The position numbers and the translations under genes are program-made. This document shows positions 1 through 6,302 of a stretch of DNA of 7,489 bases, one piece after another (position 1 is the stretch's first letter; every line of letters begins with the position of its first letter). The notes beneath the pieces are model-generated. The model saw only the letters and a list, made by a program, of their open reading frames with translations. It did not search any database and was not told the origin of the DNA. The stretch comes from JBBQDZ01 sp038320185. Its GTDB lineage: Bacteria > Actinomycetota > Thermoleophilia > Gaiellales > Gaiellaceae. Location of the stretch: the NCBI GenBank assembly GCA_038320185.1, contig JBBQDZ010000118.1, positions 1 to 7,489 on the forward strand, written 5' to 3'.

Positions 1-664
1 GTGCACGGCGATCGCGTCGGGCTCCTTCATCGTCGCGCTCAACCACGCGACGGTGGCGAACGTCCTGTTCATGCAGGCCGTCGCGCCCATCGCCGCCGCT
101 CTGATCGCCTGGCTCGCGATTGCCGAGTCGATCACTCGTCGGACAGGCCTGGCGATGGCGGTCGCGCTTCTGGGGGTCGCGTTGATGGTCGGCGGCCCGG
201 GGAGCGGGGGCGTGCTCGGTGTCGGTGCCTCGCTCGTGATGACGCTCGCCTTCGCGATTGGAATCGTGATCACCCGGCACCGCCGCGAGGTCTCGATGGC
301 ACCTGCGATCTGCCTCTCGCAGGTCCTCGTCGTTCTCGTATCGGCGCCGCTGGCCCACCCCACCACGGTGGGCGGGCACGACCTGGGCTTCCTCCTTCTG
401 CTCGGTGTGGGTCAGATGGGCCTCGGTCTTGCGTTCATGACCATCGGTGCTCGGTTGATCCCGGCGTCCGAGGTTGCGCTGATCACGCTCCTGGAGGTCA
501 TCCTCGGCCCGCTCTGGGTCTGGATCTCGCTCTCGGAGCGACCCGCACGGACGGCGCTTGTCGGTGGCGCAGTCGTCCTCCTCGCCGTGCTGCTGCAGAC
601 CTCGCACACGACGCAGCCGCGTGCGCGTTCCCGCCGCGCCGCCGCGCCCGAGGCCGCCCCGTAG
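1..664 (+). CDS. EamA/DMT-family transporter, C-terminal part (5' truncated by window edge)
   Basis: The reading frame is open from base 2 to a TAG stop at 662-664, so the start lies upstream of the window. The visible part, about 220 residues, is a chain of hydrophobic segments with short loops. The second half repeats the pattern of the first, as expected for the tandem EamA domains of drug/metabolite transporters, inner-membrane proteins that usually export small metabolites. Typical cues are the start of a helix after 'ATVANVLF', a helix-charged-loop-helix break at 'RHRREVSMA', and the late 'IPASEVALITLLEVILGPLW' segment, which resembles the penultimate EamA helix. It ends with a short Arg/Ala-rich cytoplasmic tail. 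The substrate cannot be told. It lies about 48 bases before the next gene on the same strand and has no obvious functional link to it. Confidence 0.85.
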   Translation, partial: CTAIASGSFIVALNHATVANVLFMQAVAPIAAALIAWLAIAESITRRTGLAMAVALLGVALMVGGPGSGGVLGVGASLVMTLAFAIGIVITRHRREVSMAPAICLSQVLVVLVSAPLAHPTTVGGHDLGFLLLLGVGQMGLGLAFMTIGARLIPASEVALITLLEVILGPLWVWISLSERPARTALVGGAVVLLAVLLQTSHTTQPRARSRRAAAPEAAP

Positions 665-696
665 TCCTCGGCGCCCTCGGGTGCCTTGCAGGGCCA

Positions 697-712
697 AAGT
701 AGGATGCGAGAG
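697..712 (+). promoter_or_regulatory. Start region of the moxR-like gene: Shine-Dalgarno-like AAGTAGG, or a leaderless -10 TAGGAT
   Basis: Two readings compete. AAGTAGG (697-703) lies 9 bases before ATG 713 and could be a ribosome binding site. TAGGAT (700-705) fits the actinobacterial -10 pattern TAnnnT and sits 7 bases before the same ATG, the usual spacing for leaderless transcripts. I see no convincing -35 box 16-18 bases upstream. Both readings favour ATG 713 over ATG 704 or TTG 686. The short gap after the transporter also allows simple read-through. Confidence 0.3.
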
Positions 713-1743
<1,031 letters not shown>

Positions 1744-1747
<4 letters not shown>

Positions 1748-2700
1748 CCGTCGCTGCGGGAACGCGGGGGGCGCCCACGTTCCAGCTCGTGACGCGGCGG
1801 CGGGTGACCGGTCTCCCGTTCGGCTCTCTGGCCAGCGCACGCCGCGGCAGCGGCTCCGACGTTGCGGGGTCGAGACCCTACGTGCCGGGCGACGACGTCG
1901 ACCACATCGACTGGCACGCCTCCGCTCGACTCTCGTCCGCGCGTGGCACCGACGAGTTTGTCGTCTGGGAGCGCTTCGCCGAGGAAGCACCGCGCGTCCT
2001 CGTCATCTGCGACCGGCGACCGGCGATGGCCCTCTATCCACCACCGCTCCCGTGGCTCTCGAAACCTGCGGCCCTGCACACCGCCGCAACGCTGATCGCC
2101 GAGAGCGCGTTTGCCGCCCGTGGCCTCGCCGGCTACCTCGACTACGCGGAGAGGGACTCCGACGGCCGGCCGGCCCCGTTCTGGAGCCCTCCGCGCGGCC
2201 GTGCCGATCTCTGGCGTACCGAGGATGGGCCGCTCGGCCGGGGGGACTTCCATGCCCCGGAGAACAACCTCTCGCTCGCCCTCGAGTACGTGACGCGCAT
2301 CCGCCGCGACCTGCCCGGCGGGACGTTCGTCTTCGTCATCTCCGACTTCTTCGCGAGCCCGCCCGAGTCGATCTGGGTCACGGCGCTCGAGCGAGGCTGG
2401 GAGATCGTTCCGGTGATCGTGCGCGATCCCGTGTGGGAGCAGAGCTTCCCGGATGTTGCCGGAGTGCTCGTCCCCCTCGTCGACCCTGCGAGCGGCGAAG
2501 TCGCTCGGATCCGGATGTCGCGCTCCCGTACACGCGCGCGAGCCGCCGAGAACGAGCAGGCGCTCCGCACCCTGCTCGCGATATTCGAGCGGCTGCCGCT
2601 CGATCCGGTGCTCGTCTCGTCGAGCAGCCAGGAGGAGGTGCTGGCGACATTCCTCGTCTGGGCGGCGGCACGCCAGGCGGTTCAGGGTCGCGCGTGGTGA
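1744..2700 (+). CDS. DUF58-domain protein (MxaS-like)
   Basis: This 318-residue protein carries the DUF58 signature at residues 44-62, 'RPYVPGDDVDHIDWHASARL', matching the family pattern R-x-Y-x-x-G-D-x-x-x-x-I-D-W-x-x-S-A-R. DUF58 proteins have a VWA-like fold. The first metal-site loop is degenerate here, with D90 in 'CDRRPA' replacing DxSxS, while a later Asp is kept (D201 in 'VISDFF'). No membrane segment is evident, so it is probably cytoplasmic and likely a partner of the MoxR ATPase. The GTG start at 1744 overlaps the moxR-like stop (GTGA). There is no good Shine-Dalgarno before it, so translation probably depends on coupling. In methanol dehydrogenase operons the equivalent is MxaS, whose biochemical role is not settled. 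Family is certain; specific role is inferred from position. Confidence 0.92.
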
Positions 2701-3548
2701 GGGCCGCGGCAGTCTTGCTCGCCGCGCTCGCCGCGCTCGCCGTCACGGCCCGCGCGGGGGCGGCCGGCTCGCCGCTGAGCGTGCAGGCACGACTCTCGCC
2801 GGCAGCCGCAGGGTTCGGCGAAGCCGTTCGCGCAATCGTCGACGTTCGTCTCGATCCCGCCCGCGTCGACCCCGATTCGGTGGCTCTGCGCGGACGCTTT
2901 CGCCCTTACCTCCCCGACGGCCCCGTGCGTCGCAGCAGCGCCGGCTCGGGACGCCTTCGCCTCGAAGTGCCGCTTCGCTGCCTCAGGCCCTCGTGCCTTC
3001 CTCGGAGCGAAGGCGCGACGCGCGCCTTCCGCTTTGCGCCGAGCGCCGTTACCTATCGAGCCGCCGGTCAGGCGCGATCTGCCGCGGCGGTCTGGCCCAC
3101 CCTGCACGTGCGATCGCTGCTGACGCCGGCTGACCGGCTCAAACCCCGCTTCCGGATCCGGCTGCGCCCGCTGCCCGCGTTCGGCTACGGCGTCTCCCCG
3201 GGTCGGGCGAAATGGCTCGTCCTCGGCGGAGCCGCCCTCTGCGCCTTCGGAGCCCTGGCGTGCCTCGCTCTCGCGGTGCGACGCAGAGGCGCGCCTGCCG
3301 CGCGGCGGGTCTCGAGGCTAGGGCCGCTCGAGCGCGCGCTCGCGATCGTCCGTCACGCCGCCGCGGCCGGGCCTCCGCGCGAGCGGCGGCTCGCCCTCGA
3401 CAGGCTGGCACGCGTCCTGCGTGGGCAGGTCGCGGGAGGGCTTCCGGACGAGGCGGCGCAGCTCGCCTGGTCGCCGGATCGCCCTGCGCCGGCGGCACTG
3501 GAGACGCTCGCGGACCGCGTCGAGCGGAGAGGCGGAGACTCCGCATGA
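2697..3548 (+). CDS. Secreted-domain, single-TM protein, MxaA-like (BatD/DUF4381-type topology)
   Basis: The 283-residue product begins with a signal peptide (residues 1 to about 22, 'LLAALAALAVTARAGA'). A beta-rich extracytoplasmic domain of about 145 residues follows. One membrane helix lies at about 173-193 ('WLVLGGAALCAFGALACLAL'), and a cytoplasmic helical tail of about 90 residues ends the protein. This is the layout of MxaA and of BatD/DUF4381 proteins. Sequence similarity is not obvious by eye, so the MxaA call rests on topology and on its place between the DUF58 and first VWA genes. MxaA is known to be needed for calcium incorporation into methanol dehydrogenase. Two cysteines, C95 and C100, could form a disulfide outside the membrane. 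GTG 2697 overlaps the previous stop (GTGA), with AGGG about 10 bases upstream; GTG 2694 is possible. Confidence 0.75.
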   Translation: MRAAAVLLAALAALAVTARAGAAGSPLSVQARLSPAAAGFGEAVRAIVDVRLDPARVDPDSVALRGRFRPYLPDGPVRRSSAGSGRLRLEVPLRCLRPSCLPRSEGATRAFRFAPSAVTYRAAGQARSAAAVWPTLHVRSLLTPADRLKPRFRIRLRPLPAFGYGVSPGRAKWLVLGGAALCAFGALACLALAVRRRGAPAARRVSRLGPLERALAIVRHAAAAGPPRERRLALDRLARVLRGQVAGGLPDEAAQLAWSPDRPAPAALETLADRVERRGGDSA

Positions 3549-4414
3549 GAGCGGTGCCGCTCGCGTGGTTCCACTGGGCGAGGGCCGAGGGGCGCCGGAC
3601 GGCGCTCGTCCGCTTCGCGATCGGTGCGGCGGTGGTCGCGCTTGCCGCCTCGTCTGTCCTGCTCGCGCTCGGTCGGCGCGACGTCCGGCGCAGCTTTATC
3701 CCCGCTCGAGCCAGCGGCATCGTCCTCCTCGACGTCTCCTCGAGCATCGATCCGACCACGTTCCGCCAGATCGCGGACACGCTCGCGAAACTCGCCTCCA
3801 CGCGCGATCACTTCGGGCTCATCCTCTATTCGGACGTCGCCTACCAGGCGTTTCCGCCCGGCACGCGGGCCAACGAGCTGACGCCGCTCCTGCGCTATTT
3901 CACCCCCCTCAAGGACGCGAAGCCGATCCCGGGCTATCCGAGCTATACGGTCGCGGACCGTCCCTTCCCCTCCAATCCCTGGACCGATGCCTTCACGGGC
4001 GGGACGCGGATCTCGACGGGGCTCCTGCTCGCCCGGCAGGTCATCCGCGCCCAGCACGTAGTGCGGCCCTACGTCGTGCTGATCAGCGACCTCGCCGACG
4101 ACTACCGAGACATCCCGGTCCTCGAGAGCCTCCTGGGCGGCTACGTCCGCGACCGGATCCCGCTCCGGGTGGTCGGGCTGTCGCCCTCGCCCGGCGACCT
4201 CGCGGTGTTCCAGCACGCCCTCGGACACGGGCTCGGGAGTGTCGAGCAGGCACCGGAGCCTCCGCTGGCGCGACCGCCGCGAATACGAGCGCTCGCGACC
4301 GGCGCTCCGCTCGGGCTGATCGTCGCCGCCGGCCTGCTGCTCGTCGCGCTTGCGCTCCACGAGGCGTGGTCAGCACGGCTACCCCTTCCGGCAGCCGAGG
4401 CGACTTCGGGATGA
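3545..4414 (+). CDS. Membrane-anchored VWA-domain protein (MxaC-like)
   Basis: This 289-residue protein has a membrane helix at about 24-43, a von Willebrand factor A domain over about 58-200, and a second helix near 258-277. The VWA metal-ion site (MIDAS) is complete: D63, S65 and S67 in 'DVSSS', T154 in 'GGTRIS', and D182 in 'LISDLADD'. It can therefore bind a divalent metal and grip a partner. The domain between the two helices should face the outside, where PQQ enzymes mature. It starts at ATG 3545 with GGAG 7 bases upstream, and overlaps the previous stop as ATGA. Position third after the MoxR gene matches mxaC. BatA-like is the alternative label. VWA identity is secure; the pathway role is inferred. 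Confidence 0.88.
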   Translation: MRAVPLAWFHWARAEGRRTALVRFAIGAAVVALAASSVLLALGRRDVRRSFIPARASGIVLLDVSSSIDPTTFRQIADTLAKLASTRDHFGLILYSDVAYQAFPPGTRANELTPLLRYFTPLKDAKPIPGYPSYTVADRPFPSNPWTDAFTGGTRISTGLLLARQVIRAQHVVRPYVVLISDLADDYRDIPVLESLLGGYVRDRIPLRVVGLSPSPGDLAVFQHALGHGLGSVEQAPEPPLARPPRIRALATGAPLGLIVAAGLLLVALALHEAWSARLPLPAAEATSG

Positions 4415-5049
4415 GCCGGCGCCGGGTCATCCTCGTCCTGGCGGCGGCGCTCCTGGCCGCCGCGGCGGCATCGCTCAGCCTGCTCGAGACCGAGCTCTGG
4501 AACTGGCCGGCTGTTGCGCGAGGCGGCGACGCACGGCTGACGGCGAGGAGCTTCGAGGCTCCCGCATGGCAGGTCTCCCACTCGCTGCAGGCGCGGGCGG
4601 CGCGCTCGCTGCTCGGCGTCGGGGACGACATCCGGTTCCGCCAGGCAGTCGAGCTCTTCAGGCTCAGCAGGCCGCTCGCCGAGGGGGCCAGCAAGGGAGC
4701 CGACGAGCTCCTGGCGACGGCGGAGGCCGAGAGCGATCTCGCCGCCGTGGAGCTGCGAGACGCCGATCCGGTGCGTAAGGCGCGGGCGGCAACGATGCTC
4801 GGCGTGCTCGACTTCGAAGACTCGCTCTACGACAAGGAGAACGAGCTCCTCCACATCGGCAAGAGCCTCGTCGAGTTCCGGACCGCGATCCGGGCCGACC
4901 CGCGCGCGGCAGAGGGCCGCTACGACCTCGAGCTGCTGCTGCGCCTCCTCGGGCCGAAGAAGGGGTCCGGCGGCGCGGCGGCATCCGGAGGCGGGGTCGG
5001 CACGGGGGCAAACGGCGCCGGCTTCTCCAGACCCGGCGGCGGGTACTGA
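4411..5049 (+). CDS. Small anchored helical protein (MxaK-like)
   Basis: This 212-residue protein has an N-terminal hydrophobic helix at about 5-24 ('VILVLAAALLAAAAASLSLL'), then an alpha-helical region, and a glycine-rich C-terminal tail of about 30 residues. Near the end of the helical part, 'FRTAIRADPRAAEGRYDLEL' (residues about 152-171) looks like the last TPR-type helix pair seen in MxaK and in the TPR part of BatB/BatC proteins, preceded by 'KARAATMLGVLDFEDSLYD'. MxaK in methylotrophs is a small anchored protein needed, with MxaA and MxaL, for calcium insertion into methanol dehydrogenase. Its place between two VWA genes is that of mxaK. ATG 4411 overlaps the preceding stop (ATGA) with GAGG 10 bases upstream. 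Homology is plausible but not provable by eye. The Gly-rich tail is low complexity and probably disordered. Confidence 0.72.
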   Translation: MSRRRVILVLAAALLAAAAASLSLLETELWNWPAVARGGDARLTARSFEAPAWQVSHSLQARAARSLLGVGDDIRFRQAVELFRLSRPLAEGASKGADELLATAEAESDLAAVELRDADPVRKARAATMLGVLDFEDSLYDKENELLHIGKSLVEFRTAIRADPRAAEGRYDLELLLRLLGPKKGSGGAAASGGGVGTGANGAGFSRPGGGY

Positions 5050-5054
5050 GGGGC

Positions 5055-5080
5055 TAGTGCTCCGTTTCAGAAGTCGCGTG
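5055..5080 (+). repeat. Left terminal inverted repeat of the MITE-like element
   Basis: It pairs with 5195-5220 with 23 of 26 Watson-Crick matches. The three exceptions (5067 with 5208, 5076 with 5199, 5079 with 5196) are all G.U pairs in a + strand transcript, so the RNA stem is unbroken. Confidence 0.85.
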
Positions 5081-5124
5081 ATGATCCTGGCGAGCGAAAA
5101 GCAAGCCGGGCAAGGACGCAGGGA

Positions 5125-5150
5125 GCCTCGATATGCAGACATATCGGGGC
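5125..5150 (+). ncRNA. Apical hairpin in the inserted element: 11-bp stem with a CAGA tetraloop
   Basis: GCCTCGATATG (5125-5135) pairs with CATATCGGGGC (5140-5150) across the loop CAGA (5136-5139). One pair (5128 with 5147) is U.G, the rest Watson-Crick. The AT-rich centre of the stem stands out against its surroundings. Identical 9-mers AGGACGCAG flank the hairpin on both sides (5113-5121 and 5156-5164). There is no T-tract after it, so it is not a typical intrinsic terminator. Whether it works as RNA (processing site, stabiliser, attenuator) or as a transposition site is unknown. Confidence 0.5.
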
Positions 5151-5194
5151 GACTGAGGACGCAGATCCGGCGCCGCCTTGCAGCCGCCAGGGCG

Positions 5195-5220
5195 CGCGTG
5201 ACTTCTGGAACGGAGCACTA
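5195..5220 (-). repeat. Right terminal inverted repeat of the MITE-like element
   Basis: This is the reverse-complement partner of 5055-5080. It ends CACTA next to GGGGC, 8 bases before the ATG of the MxaL-like gene, so this repeat sits within the ribosome-loading region of that gene. Confidence 0.85.
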
Positions 5221-5228
5221 GGGGCCTG

Positions 5229-6302
5229 ATGCCGGTCGCGGCGCAGCTCGTCTTCGCGAGCCCACTCGGCGCGCTCGTCGGACTCGCCGGGCTCGTCGCG
5301 CTCGCCGCCCACGCCCAGGGCCGGCGGCGCGCCCGCGCCGCCGCGCGCGCCCTCGGCCTACCCGTGCCGACCGGATCGCGACCTTGGACGCCGCTCGTGC
5401 TCGCGCTGACGGCGGCTCTGCTCGCGTTTGCCTCCGCCCAGCCGGTTCTGCGCACGCGCCACGTACGCTTCGTCCGCGCCGGTACGCAGGCGTACTTCGT
5501 CGTCGACACGTCCCGCTCCATGCTCGCCTCGGCCGGCCCTGGCACCCGGACGCGGATCACGCGTGCGATCGAGGCCGCCCGCCGCATCCGCGACTCTCTC
5601 GGCGACGTCCCGAGCGGGCTCGCCTCGCTGACCGACCGGCTGCTCCCGCACCTGTTCCCGACGAGCGATCCCGAGGCCTTCGGTGCCACCCTCGAGCGCT
5701 CGATCGAGGTCGACCAGCCGCCGCCCGAGGACCAGAACGTCGTCGCGACGACCTACCAGCCGCTGACCGCGCTCCTGGCGGGGAACTACTTCGATCACGG
5801 CGTGAAGAACCGACTCGTGATCGTGCTCACGGACGGCCAGAGCCGGCCATTCCCGGTGGCCGGCCTCAGGCGCGCCTTCCGTGCAAGGGCGGGTATCAAG
5901 GCCGTCTTTGTCCGGATCGGCAACGTGAACGAGGGGATCTACGACGGCCGCAGGCTCGAGCAGGGCTACAGGCCCGACCCTCAGGCCCCGGAGACGATGC
6001 GCCGGCTGGCAGACGCGGTCGGCGGGCGCGTCTTCGGCGAGCACTCACTCACCCGGGCGGCCGCGGCCGCCCGGGCGCTGCTCGGTCCCGGCCGATCCGC
6101 CAAACGAGGGTTCGAGCCGGCCGGAACGGCGCTCGCGCCGTTCGCGGCGGCGGCGGCCGCTGCGCTCGCCCTGCTGCTCGCGCTCCGGGAGATTTTCTCC
6201 AGCGACTTCGGTCGAGACGCAGTAAGGTCCCGGCGGAAGCGGTTGCGACGCGGTTCGCGCCGTCCTTGGAGCCAGGCAATCGATTCAAGGGAGGTCAGAT
6301 GA
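5229..6302 (+). CDS. Membrane VWA-domain protein (MxaL-like, BatA-type layout)
   Basis: This 357-residue protein begins 'FASPLGALVGLAGLVALAAH', like the N-terminal segment of BatA/aerotolerance proteins. Two membrane helices lie at about 12-29 and 51-71, then a VWA domain spans about 86-290, and a third helix lies near 312-332. MIDAS residues are present: D93, S95 and S97 in 'DTSRS', T174 or T175 in 'VVATTY', and D202 in 'LTDGQS'. MxaL is needed for calcium incorporation into methanol dehydrogenase, and this gene takes the mxaL position. ATG 5229 has AGGGG only 4 bases upstream, just outside the inserted element, so initiation may have been weakened by the insertion. The last 35 or so residues form a very basic tail with atypical codon use. 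The stop overlaps the next start as ATGA. Confidence 0.85.
   Translation: MPVAAQLVFASPLGALVGLAGLVALAAHAQGRRRARAAARALGLPVPTGSRPWTPLVLALTAALLAFASAQPVLRTRHVRFVRAGTQAYFVVDTSRSMLASAGPGTRTRITRAIEAARRIRDSLGDVPSGLASLTDRLLPHLFPTSDPEAFGATLERSIEVDQPPPEDQNVVATTYQPLTALLAGNYFDHGVKNRLVIVLTDGQSRPFPVAGLRRAFRARAGIKAVFVRIGNVNEGIYDGRRLEQGYRPDPQAPETMRRLADAVGGRVFGEHSLTRAAAAARALLGPGRSAKRGFEPAGTALAPFAAAAAAALALLLALREIFSSDFGRDAVRSRRKRLRRGSRRPWSQAIDSREVR
6287..6295 (+). promoter_or_regulatory. Strong ribosome binding site of the PQQ dehydrogenase gene
   Basis: AAGGGAGGT at 6287-6295 is the best match to the anti-Shine-Dalgarno sequence in the operon, 3 bases before ATG 6299 (4 bases after the GGAGG core). It fixes the start and suggests that the enzyme is made in larger amounts than the upstream helper proteins. 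Confidence 0.7.

Larger units (their letters stand above)
5055..5220 (+). mobile_element. MITE-like non-autonomous element with 26-bp terminal inverted repeats
   Basis: The two ends are inverted copies. The left end, 5055-5080, begins TAGTGCTCCGTTTCAGAAGT. The right end, 5195-5220, reads TAGTGCTCCGTTCCAGAAGT on the opposite strand. Over 26 bases there are 3 differences, all transitions. The perfect 5-bp direct repeat GGGGC flanks it (5050-5054 and 5221-5225), as expected for a target-site duplication. Both ends also form CTAG, so a TA (IS630-type) or CTAG (IS5-type) duplication cannot be excluded. It holds no ORF of its own. The interior has further pairing: CCTGGCG 5086-5092 with CGCCAGG 5185-5191, GCAAGG 5110-5115 with CCTTGC 5176-5181, and a central hairpin. 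The parent transposase family is unknown. The inverted repeats are seen directly; mobility is inferred. Confidence 0.75.
5050..5228 (+). other. Only sizeable intergenic gap in the operon, filled by the inserted element
   Basis: This is the only intergenic gap over 50 bases. Nearly all of it is the inverted-repeat element at 5055-5220. Outside the element only GGGGC (5050-5054) and GGGGCCTG (5221-5228) remain. If the element and one GGGGC copy are removed, the MxaK-like stop and MxaL-like start would be 8 bases apart (TGA GGGGCCTG ATG), in keeping with the tight packing of the rest of the operon. Confidence 0.75.

Noticed and set aside
686..712. TTG 686 or ATG 704 as the start of the moxR-like gene
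   Set aside because: ATG 713 has the better-placed purine run (and the possible TAGGAT box). The extra residues show no MoxR conservation. ATG 704 cannot be fully excluded.
5125..5150. Apical hairpin as a Rho-independent terminator ending the operon before the MxaL-like gene
   Set aside because: No T-run follows the stem, the stem is AT-rich in its centre, and the downstream genes continue the same functional set.
5054..5689. Reading frame on the - strand across the inserted element
   Set aside because: It crosses the element boundary into antisense of the MxaL-like gene, so it cannot be a gene of the element; no transposase motif is seen.
6249..6262. Small CGCG-GTT-CGCG hairpin before the dehydrogenase gene as an attenuator
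   Set aside because: A 4-bp GC stem is expected by chance in DNA of this composition, with no T-tract or leader peptide.
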